Source of the DNA: JBBDNV01 sp040877415
GTDB lineage: Bacteria; Planctomycetota; Planctomycetia; Pirellulales; PALSA-1355
Reading direction: 5' to 3'
Length of the DNA: 64,000 nt
Assembly (NCBI GenBank): GCA_040877415.1
Contig: JBBDNV010000150.1
Coordinates: forward strand, 4,080 to 68,079
The notes under the pieces were generated by a model, which saw only the letters and a program-made list of their open reading frames with translations, was not told the DNA's origin and did no database searches. Below are positions 26,395 through 32,818 of this stretch, piece by piece. The first letter of the stretch is position 1. The number at the start of each line of letters is the position of its first letter. Made by a program: the position numbers and the translations under genes.

Positions 26395-27129
26395 CTATCT
26401 TTTGGGCGGCGGCGCGGTTTGTCTGTTGGCTCCGACCGGCGGCGTCTTTCCGGGAGCTGCGGTCGCCGGCTTGGCGATGCCCAGCAACTCCAGCTCGAAG
26501 ACCAGCGTCGTGTTGGGGCCGATCGCCGGGGGCGCCCCATGTTCCCCGTAGGCCAGATCGGGCGGAATGAACAACTGCCACTTGGAACCGATCGGCATCA
26601 ACTGCAGTGCCTCCCGCCAGCCGGGAATCACCTCGTTGACCGGAGCGGTGAAGGGCGTTTTGCCGTTGTTCTCAAACTCCTCGCCGTTAATGAAGCTGGC
26701 ACGGTAGTTGACCCGCACCGCGTCGTTCGCCTTGGGCCGGGTTCCCTGGCCGGTTTGCAGCACCCTGTATTGCAAGCCGCTTTCTGTTGTCTTGACCTCG
26801 GGGCGCAGCTTGTTGTCGGCCAGGAACCGTTTGGAATCCTCGGCCTGCTTGGCGATCATGGCTTTTTCGAACGCTTGCATCGCCTCCATGGCCTGCTCCT
26901 CGGTGAGCCGCGTCTTGCCCGCCGTGGCATCTCGAATGCCTTGCACCAGCAGGGCAATGTCGATTTCCACTCCCTGTTTTTTGAGCGTCGTGCCCATGGT
27001 CATGCCGAAACTGTAGCTGGCCTTGTCGCGCAATGTTTTCATGTCGTTCGCCTGGGGGATTTTTTCCTGGGCGAACAGCGGGCATGCGGCCAGCGCGGCG
27101 GCGACGACGAGAATCAAACGAACGTTCAT
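26395..27129 (-). CDS. secreted FKBP-type peptidyl-prolyl isomerase (Mip/FkpA-like)
   Basis: This 244-residue protein has a signal peptide ending about PLFAQ, an FKBP N-terminal dimerisation domain (about 30-112, SYSFGMTMGTTLKKQGVEID) and an FKBP catalytic domain (about 118-220) with GLQYRVLQTGQG, VRVNYRASFINGEEFENNG, IPGWREALQLMPIGSKWQLF and IPPDLAYGEHG. The tail is Pro/Ala-rich. It helps fold exported proteins in the periplasm. It converges on the M28 peptidase gene with a 25-base gap. The active-site Tyr, Phe, Trp and Tyr positions are present. Confidence 0.94.
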   Translation of the reverse strand: MNVRLILVVAAALAACPLFAQEKIPQANDMKTLRDKASYSFGMTMGTTLKKQGVEIDIALLVQGIRDATAGKTRLTEEQAMEAMQAFEKAMIAKQAEDSKRFLADNKLRPEVKTTESGLQYRVLQTGQGTRPKANDAVRVNYRASFINGEEFENNGKTPFTAPVNEVIPGWREALQLMPIGSKWQLFIPPDLAYGEHGAPPAIGPNTTLVFELELLGIAKPATAAPGKTPPVGANRQTAPPPKR

Positions 27130-27327
27130 GCTAGGACCTCTCGACCGGGGAATTGGCTTTGCCGGCAGCCCCTTTTTGGGTGCTACTGGACGTTAGCGGG
27201 CCGCAAGATGATAGCCAAAGTGCGTGTGCCCGACTATATCAGGTTTTCGGCCACATTTCGGCCACCCCCCGAGGCCGGTTGTTAGTCGTTAGTCGGCAGC
27301 ACCCCGCCTTTTCCCGCAGCGTTCTTG

Positions 27328-27410
27328 CGGGCCGAAGGCCCGACCTGCAACAGCCAGGGGCAACGCCCCTGGGAACGATGGCCCACAACATCCGCAAGCC
27401 CCAACGGGGC
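27328..27410 (+). repeat. REP-like composite unit 1
   Basis: Three palindromes in fixed order: CGGGCC-GAA-GGCCCG (27328-27342), CCAGGGGC-AAC-GCCCCTGG (27354-27372), and GCCCC-AAC-GGGGC (27398-27410). The same set occurs inverted at 27918-28003 on the other side of the RAYT gene. The unit starts about 30 bases downstream of the RAYT stop. Confidence 0.9.
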
Positions 27411-27436
27411 GGCCTTTGCCACCGGCTGAAACGCCG

Positions 27437-27889
27437 TCAATCCCACACATATCGTTCGTCGAACGATACCTTGTGCTTGCGCAACAGCGCGATGAGTTCC
27501 TCCTGGAACGATCGTCCGCTGTGGTGGTCCTTTTGCCGCTGGATGTAATCGATCACCTGCTCGACGCTCGATTGGCTGACGGAAAATGCCCCGTAACCCG
27601 ACTGCCAATGAAAACCGTGAAAATCGGGGCCCTCGGTCTTGATCCATTTCGAAGTGCTGGTTTTCAATTCCTCCACCACCTCGGCCAGCGTCTTGACGCG
27701 TGACAAATTGCATAAGGCGTTCACGTGATCGGCCGTCCCGTTCATGGCCAGCGCGGGACAATTGGCGTTTTTCAGAACGGTGGTGCCATAGGCATACAGC
27801 TCGGATTCGATCGGCTCGCGAATCATCGGCTCGCGGTTCTTCGTGCTGAACACCAGGTGTACGAGAACGCGCGACAACGATTGTGGCAT
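27437..27889 (-). CDS. REP-associated tyrosine transposase (RAYT), HUH motif altered
   Basis: This 150-residue Y1 transposase of the IS200/RAYT class has MPQSLSRVLVHLVFSTKNRE at the start, the HUH region NGTADHVNALCNLSR (51-65), the nucleophile region VIDYIQRQKDHHSG with Tyr115, and the family ending DERYVWD. RAYTs are single-stranded DNA transposases that mobilise REP palindromes. In the HUH motif the second His is replaced by Asn (HVN rather than HVH), a single-base difference, which may impair metal binding. The protein is otherwise full length. Upstream in-frame sequence is made of REP repeats, so the ATG at 27889 is the true start. Confidence 0.88.
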   Translation of the reverse strand: MPQSLSRVLVHLVFSTKNREPMIREPIESELYAYGTTVLKNANCPALAMNGTADHVNALCNLSRVKTLAEVVEELKTSTSKWIKTEGPDFHGFHWQSGYGAFSVSQSSVEQVIDYIQRQKDHHSGRSFQEELIALLRKHKVSFDERYVWD

Positions 27890-27917
27890 CGACTTACCCC
27901 CCGTGAAGAAATAGATC

Positions 27918-28003
27918 GCCCCGTTGGGGCTTCCGACGGTATTGCGGGCGACAGCAACCAGGGGCGTTGCCCCTGGCTGTTGCAGGTCGGGCCGTTCGGC
28001 CCG
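27918..28003 (-). repeat. REP-like composite unit 2 (inverted)
   Basis: The three palindromes occur in the reverse order and orientation of unit 1: GCCCC-GTT-GGGGC (27918-27930), CCAGGGGC-GTT-GCCCCTGG (27958-27976) and CGGGCCG-TT-CGGCCCG (27988-28003). It lies 28 bases upstream of the RAYT start, so the transposase gene sits between inverted units. Confidence 0.9.
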
Positions 28004-28110
28004 CGACGCACTGTATCCGGAACGACGTTGCAGACGCGCCGGCCGCTCAGTGGGGACTATGAGCACATGACGGGTGAAGTCGTCCACGGGCGTAGCTCCT
28101 CGATGTCCGC

Positions 28111-28271
28111 GGGCCGAAGGCCCAGCATTGAGTGGCCAGGGCAACTCCCCTCGATTGCAAGTCCCCCTTGGCGACGAATAATTGTGGGCCGAAGGCCCAG
28201 CCTGCGATAGCCAGGGGCAACGCCCCTGGAAATGGTTGACCACACAATACATTCTCCAGCCCCAACGGGGC
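28111..28271 (+). repeat. REP-like units 3 (degenerate) and 4
   Basis: GGGCC-GAA-GGCCC at 28111-28123 is followed by a decayed middle palindrome (about 28133-28152). A full unit then follows: GGGCC-GAA-GGCCC (28186-28198), CCAGGGGC-AAC-GCCCCTGG (28211-28229) and GCCCC-AAC-GGGGC (28259-28271). Orientation matches unit 1. The array stops just before the end of the amidohydrolase-like gene. Confidence 0.88.
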
Positions 28272-28280
28272 GCCCTGTCT

Positions 28281-29120
28281 TTAGGCAATTCCGAACACGC
28301 GCCTTGCATTCCCCGACAAAAACTTCGCCTTCGCTTCCGGCTTCAATTCGAGCGCCCGCGCCTGCTCGGCGCATTTTTCCAGGGAGAGCATCGGAAAGTT
28401 CGTGCCGAAAAGGACTTTGTCCTGGCCGTAGGTGTTCATGAAGTGCAAAAGCTGGGGCGGGTAGTAGCGGGGCAGGTAGGCGCTGGTGTCGATGTAGACG
28501 TTGGCGTGCTTCCAGGCCAACGCGATCATCTCGTCGGTCCACGGATAGCCGATGTGGCCCCCCACGATCACCAGCTCCGGAAACGTAAGTGCCACTTCGT
28601 CGATGTAGGGAATCGGCCGGCCGGTCTCCGACGGCATCAGCGGGCCGGTGTGCCCCACTTGCGTACAAAACGGAATGCCCAGCTCGATGCACTTGACGTA
28701 CAGGGGGTAAAAAAGCTTGTCGTTCGGCGGCAGCTTCCAGAGCCAGGATATCACGCGCAAGGCCTTGAAGCCGAAATCGCGCACTGCGCGATCGAGTTGG
28801 CGCACCGCCTCGACGGGCCGCTCGAGGTCCACGTTGGCCACGCCGACGAATCGATGCGGATAGTCGCGGATAAACTCGGCCACCCGCTCATTGGAGGCGA
28901 TTTCGACGCCGGGCCGCGTCCAGGCCGTGATCAACAGCCGCTCGATGCCGGCGGCATCCATCAGGCCAATCAGCTCGCTAGCGCTCAATCCTTTCTCGAA
29001 ATGCGCGGCCGCGCCCGACTGCTGGAACAACCGCCGGATTTCCGGCAAGTGGGTCGACATGTCGGCAAACGGCGGATTCGCCCAGACGTCGATGATCGAG
29101 AGTGTTTCTTCGGCGGACAT
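28281..29120 (-). CDS. amidohydrolase-2 family protein lacking the HxH motif
   Basis: This 279-residue protein has the TIM-barrel amidohydrolase-2 layout: ERLLITAWTRPGVEIA, FVGVANVDLERPVEAVRQLD, GFKALRVISWLWKLPPNDKL, IPFCTQVGHTGPLMPSE, LVIVGGHIGYPWTDEMIALA, NVYIDTSAYLPRYYPPQLLH and KVLFGTNFPML. Relatives hydrolyse or decarboxylate ring-cleavage products. The usual N-terminal metal-binding HxH is missing here; the place reads IIDVWANPPFAD. Later His residues are kept, so a single-metal or altered enzyme is possible. It follows the DUF1080 gene by six bases on the same strand, so the two are probably one operon. Substrate unknown. Confidence 0.8.
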   Translation of the reverse strand: MSAEETLSIIDVWANPPFADMSTHLPEIRRLFQQSGAAAHFEKGLSASELIGLMDAAGIERLLITAWTRPGVEIASNERVAEFIRDYPHRFVGVANVDLERPVEAVRQLDRAVRDFGFKALRVISWLWKLPPNDKLFYPLYVKCIELGIPFCTQVGHTGPLMPSETGRPIPYIDEVALTFPELVIVGGHIGYPWTDEMIALAWKHANVYIDTSAYLPRYYPPQLLHFMNTYGQDKVLFGTNFPMLSLEKCAEQARALELKPEAKAKFLSGNARRVFGIA

Positions 29121-29126
29121 CGATCC

Positions 29127-29816
29127 CTATTCCGTCAACGGCTTCAGCTTGATGTTCTTGAACCAGCAGTCGGCGCCGTGGTCCTGCACCCCGATGTAAC
29201 CGCGGCGCGGATGATCCTTGTAGGCGACGTCGAACTTGTGGGTCGTCCCGTCGGGCCGCTTGTTCTTGGCGGTCCACTGGTCGAGGTCGAGCCGGCTAAC
29301 GCGGGTGCCGTTGACTTCGACGGCAATCAGGTTCTTGTCGCAGGTGACGACCAGGTGATTCCACTGGCCGGCCGGCTTCATGGCGTTCACGCTCGGCTTG
29401 ACCAGATCGTAGATTGCGCCCGTGTCGTGAAACCCGACGCCCGTGGTGTCGTCGATCGCCACTTCGAGGCCGTTGTAGCCCACGTCCTTGCCGGGCCGAG
29501 GCGCAAGCGGCCAGGTGCGCACGAAGACGCCGCTGTTGCATCCCGGGCTGATCATGAAGTCGAGCGACAGGACAAAGTCGCTCCAGGGTTTCCCGTGAAT
29601 CATCATGTAGCCGCCCGAGCGGTGCGGGTTGATGGCGTGCTCGTCAACCGGTCGGCGGCTCGGTTTTTGACTGCTGGTCATCCAGCCGTCGAGCGAGCGG
29701 CCGTCGAACAGCAGGATCCAGCCGTCTCGTTTTTCGGCGTCGGTCAATTCGTTGTCCGCCGCCGGGGCACCGCTCCCCATGAGAACGAGCGAGAGCATGC
29801 AAACTGCGAACTTCAT
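29127..29816 (-). CDS. secreted DUF1080 (3-keto-disaccharide hydrolase-like) protein
   Basis: From the ATG at 29816, preceded by GGAGGGAG, the product is 229 residues. It has a signal peptide (MKFAVCMLSLVLMGSGAPAA) and a DUF1080 / LamG-like jelly roll: GWILLFDGRSLDGW near the start, then GGYMMIHGKPWSDFVLSLDF, GCNSGVFVRTWPL, QWNHLVVTCDKNLIAVEVNG and a final GYIGVQDHGADCWFKNIKLK. Such proteins are abundant in Planctomycetes and some cleave 3-keto-glycosides. It is co-oriented with the amidohydrolase gene. The upstream in-frame sequence is not protein-like and is left out. Confidence 0.88.
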   Translation of the reverse strand: MKFAVCMLSLVLMGSGAPAADNELTDAEKRDGWILLFDGRSLDGWMTSSQKPSRRPVDEHAINPHRSGGYMMIHGKPWSDFVLSLDFMISPGCNSGVFVRTWPLAPRPGKDVGYNGLEVAIDDTTGVGFHDTGAIYDLVKPSVNAMKPAGQWNHLVVTCDKNLIAVEVNGTRVSRLDLDQWTAKNKRPDGTTHKFDVAYKDHPRRGYIGVQDHGADCWFKNIKLKPLTE

Positions 29817-30287
29817 GGCTCCCTCCAGCATCATGGACGAGCGGCAGCGGGATGGGCGGCAGCCGGCGACCAGGACGGCCCAATTGTCCAAGCACCGGCC
29901 CCCACGCCCCCGACACACCAATCTAGCGGGCGGGGAAGGGCAAGGCAAAGCAGCTAAGGGGCGGTCCGGTTTGTCCTTGCGCAATTTTCATTTGCGTTCT
30001 GTAGGGGGTCGCTTAAAATAATCCCGCCCGGTATGATTCTTTGGGTGCCCCGCGCCGCGGGGGCGGTTTCGGCCCGATAGGGGTCGAGACGTCGCGGCCG
30101 GTTGTTGCTCGAAAACCTCGCGTGCCATCCCACCGGCTTGGGTGCCGTCCGAGAGCGACGCGCTCAAAAAACCGGAATTTGTTGGTCCTCTTGCGAACCA
30201 AACGCTTAGCGACTGCGTATACTCAGCGATTTGTGACGTTCTGCGGAGTCGACTCACTACCCTTTCTGTTAAGGAGGAGTTTCCACG
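29817..30287. other. divergent promoter region without genes
   Basis: About 470 bases separate the DUF1080 gene (minus) from the thioredoxin-fold gene (plus). No gene is visible. It should hold both promoters. A TATACT at 30217-30222 is a possible -10 box for the plus-strand gene, but no good -35 lies at the right distance. Confidence 0.4.
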
Positions 30288-30854
30288 ATGAGAGCTTTCA
30301 CTTTGGGTTTAGCGATCCTGTTGGCCGGCGTGGCCACCCTGCGTGCGGCGGAATTGACAAGCGGGCTGCAGCCGGGCGATCTGGTTGGCGCGTTCAACGT
30401 CGAGAAGTGTGGCGGCGCGGTCAACGACGGGCGCGAAGTCGGCGCCAATTTCTGCTATCGCTGCATGCTGGGCAACAAGCCGGTCGTGATGGTCTTTTCC
30501 CGCCAGTCCGACGCGTCGCTGGGCCAGTTGGCCAAGGCCTTGGACAAGCACGTTGCCGAGAATTCCGATCAGAAGCTGTCGTCGTTCATCAATCTCGTCG
30601 GCAGCGATCCGGACGAGTTGAAGAGCAAGGCCAAGAAGTTCGCGGCCACCAACGAGCTGGAAAACGTGGCGCTCGTGGTGCCGGACGCCAATGAGAACGG
30701 CCCGGAAGAATTCGGCATCAATCCCGAGGCCGAAGTGACCGTGACGATTTATCGCGACGGCAAGGTGAAAGCCACCCACGCGATTGCCGCCGGCGGGCTC
30801 ACGAAGAAGGAAATCAAGAGCATCATCGCCGACACGGCCAAGATTCTGGACTAA
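30288..30854 (+). CDS. secreted thioredoxin-fold protein (188 aa)
   Basis: This 188-residue protein has a signal peptide (MRAFTLGLAILLAGVATLRA) and a thioredoxin-like domain with a CYRC pair in ANFCYRCMLGNKPVVMVFSR near residues 56-75. Later segments are SSFINLVGSDPDELKSKAKK and VTVTIYRDGKVKATHAIAAG. The CxxC is placed at the usual redox position after the first beta strand. AAGGAGG about ten bases upstream is a strong ribosome site. A terminator follows the gene, so it is a monocistronic unit. Its partner is unknown; a periplasmic redox or sensing role is inferred. Confidence 0.75.
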   Translation: MRAFTLGLAILLAGVATLRAAELTSGLQPGDLVGAFNVEKCGGAVNDGREVGANFCYRCMLGNKPVVMVFSRQSDASLGQLAKALDKHVAENSDQKLSSFINLVGSDPDELKSKAKKFAATNELENVALVVPDANENGPEEFGINPEAEVTVTIYRDGKVKATHAIAAGGLTKKEIKSIIADTAKILD

Positions 30855-30889
30855 CGATTCGGCCAATAGCGATGGCGTAAGCATTCAAC

Positions 30890-30927
30890 GGACGCGATCC
30901 GCGCGAGTGGGTCGCGTCCTTTTTTTG
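30890..30927 (+). terminator. rho-independent terminator
   Basis: GGACGCGA (30890-30897) pairs with TCGCGTCC (30912-30919) and is followed by seven T. It lies 36 bases after the stop of the thioredoxin-fold gene. Confidence 0.92.
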
Positions 30928-30954
30928 CCCGTTGGTGTTTCGAATCGCACGATC

Positions 30955-32745
30955 ATGGCAGTGCTCTTGCAGATCCAGGACGCCCATAAAAGCTACGGCG
31001 ACCAGGTTCTCCTGGACGGCGCCGAAGCGACGTTGACCGATGCGCACAAAGTCGGCTTCATCGGCCGCAACGGGGCCGGCAAGAGCACGTTGTGCCGCAT
31101 CATCCTGGGAGAAGAAGAGCTGGACTCCGGCCAGGTGCTTCGCCATCCGAAGCTGCGGCTCGGATATTTGCGCCAGCACGACCCCTTCCTGCCCGGCGAG
31201 ACCGTGCTCGATTTCCTGATACGCGACAGCGGCCAACCCGATTGGCGTTGCGGCGAAGTGGCGGGCCGTTTCGAGATCAAAGGCGCGCCCCTGGAAGGCC
31301 CGATCCAAAAGCTCTCGGGCGGCTGGCAAACGCGCGTCAAGCTGGCGGCCTTGCTGCTCCACGAGCCGAACCTGCTGGTGCTCGATGAACCGACCAACTT
31401 CCTCGATCTGCGCACGCAGATCCTGCTCGAGCACTTTCTGCGCGGTTTTTCGGAGGCTTGCCTGATCGTTTCCCACGATCGGGCGTTCCTGGGCGCCACG
31501 TGCACCGAGACGCTGGAGCTGGCACGCGGCCGTCTGACCCTGTTTCCCGGTACCGTCGAGGCCTTCCTCGAGCACGATCAAAAGCGGCGCCAGCACGACG
31601 AGCGAGTCAACGCGACCGTGATGGCCAAAAGGCGGCAGCTCGAAACGTTCATCGACAAGAACCGCGCGCGGGCCAGCACGGCCTCGCGGGCCAAATCCAA
31701 GAGCAAGCAGCTCGAACGGCTGCAATCGATCGAAATCGCGGGCGCACAAGCCACCGTGAACATCCGCGCTCCGGTGGTTGAACCCCGCAACGGTCCGGCC
31801 GTGCGCTCGATCGACCTGGCAATCGGATATCCCGGTTGTGACGTGGCCCGCCACATCGACGTCGAAATCGAACATCGCGCGAGGGCGGCCGTGGTGGGCG
31901 ACAACGGACAGGGAAAAACGACCTTTCTACGCACGATCGTGGCGTCCCTTGCGCCGCTCGGCGGAGAAGTCCGCTGGGGCTACGGCTGCGAAATCGGGGT
32001 CTACGCGCAGCACGTCTACACGAGCCTGCCGGAAGACCGCACGGTGCTCGAATACCTGGAGCGCGCGGCGGCAGCGGGCACGAAGGCGCAGACGATTCTC
32101 GACACGGCCGGCAGCTTCCTGTTCCGGGGCGATCACGTACACAAGCGCGTCTCGGTGCTCAGCGGCGGGGAGCGTGCCCGATTGTGCTTAGCCGGCTTGC
32201 TGCTCGGCCGCGCAAACGTCTTGGTATTGGATGAGCCGGCAAATCACCTGGACGTCGAGACCGTCGAAGCGCTGGCCGAGGCGCTGGTGGATTACCAGGG
32301 CACGGTTCTGTTCACAAGCCACGACCGCTATTTCATGAAGCGCGTGGCCACGGAGGTCGTCGAAGTGCGCGGCGGCCGCGTCGTCAACTACCACGGCGAC
32401 TACGACGCTTACCTGTACGCCGTCAACAAGGAGATCGACGAAGGCGAGCGCGAGCAGGCGGCCATGAAATCGCCCGCCAGGCCGAAGTCGCCCGGCAAGG
32501 GCAACGACCACAAACGGCGCAACGAGCGCCAGCGAGAATTGCGCAAGCGGCTGGCGTCGATCGAACGCGCCATCGAGCGGCTCGAGCTGCGCAAGCAGCA
32601 ACTGGGCGCGAAATTGCTCGAAGCAACGGACCCCGACGAAGCCCTGCGACTGCACGAAGAATGGACCGCCGTCACGCGCGAATTAACGTCCCACGAAGAG
32701 CGCTGGTGCGCGCTGCACGAACAAGTCGACGCCCCCGACGCGTAA
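30955..32745 (+). CDS. ABC-F family ATPase (Uup-like)
   Basis: This 596-residue soluble protein has two ABC domains and no membrane part. Domain 1 has Walker A GRNGAGKST, signature LSGGWQTR and Walker B LLVLDEPTNFLD. A charged inter-domain linker follows, with RQLETFIDKNRARASTASRA. Domain 2 has GDNGQGKTT, LSGGERAR and VLVLDEPANHLD. The C-terminus is a coiled coil (RRNERQRELRKRLASIERAI and on), as in Uup. ABC-F proteins act on ribosomes or branched DNA. The signature of domain 1 (LSGGW) and the coiled coil favour the Uup subgroup, but Ettx-type subgroups cannot be ruled out. The ATG at 30955 starts the conserved part, after the upstream terminator. Confidence 0.9.
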   Translation: MAVLLQIQDAHKSYGDQVLLDGAEATLTDAHKVGFIGRNGAGKSTLCRIILGEEELDSGQVLRHPKLRLGYLRQHDPFLPGETVLDFLIRDSGQPDWRCGEVAGRFEIKGAPLEGPIQKLSGGWQTRVKLAALLLHEPNLLVLDEPTNFLDLRTQILLEHFLRGFSEACLIVSHDRAFLGATCTETLELARGRLTLFPGTVEAFLEHDQKRRQHDERVNATVMAKRRQLETFIDKNRARASTASRAKSKSKQLERLQSIEIAGAQATVNIRAPVVEPRNGPAVRSIDLAIGYPGCDVARHIDVEIEHRARAAVVGDNGQGKTTFLRTIVASLAPLGGEVRWGYGCEIGVYAQHVYTSLPEDRTVLEYLERAAAAGTKAQTILDTAGSFLFRGDHVHKRVSVLSGGERARLCLAGLLLGRANVLVLDEPANHLDVETVEALAEALVDYQGTVLFTSHDRYFMKRVATEVVEVRGGRVVNYHGDYDAYLYAVNKEIDEGEREQAAMKSPARPKSPGKGNDHKRRNERQRELRKRLASIERAIERLELRKQQLGAKLLEATDPDEALRLHEEWTAVTRELTSHEERWCALHEQVDAPDA

Positions 32746-32755
32746 CCCCTCCCCG

Positions 32756-32818
32756 CTTCCTCCTTCCTCCTTCCTCCTTCTGCCTTCTGCCTTCATCCTT
32801 CATCCTTCTGCCTTCTCT
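32756..32818 (+). repeat. 7-bp tandem array (CTTCNNC)x9
   Basis: Nine heptamers in a row: CTTCCTC three times, CTTCTGC twice, CTTCATC twice, CTTCTGC, CTTCTCT. The last units run into the 3' end of the SPINDLY-1 gene, so its C-terminal Glu/Gly/Lys residues are encoded by the array. It fills the gap between two convergent genes. Confidence 0.92.

Noticed and set aside
27328..28271. CRISPR-like repeats near 27-28 kb
   Set aside because: The repeats are short palindromes in both orientations around a RAYT, which fits REP units, not CRISPR.
32756..32818. CRISPR array
   Set aside because: The heptamers have no spacers, and no cas genes are nearby. It is a simple tandem array.
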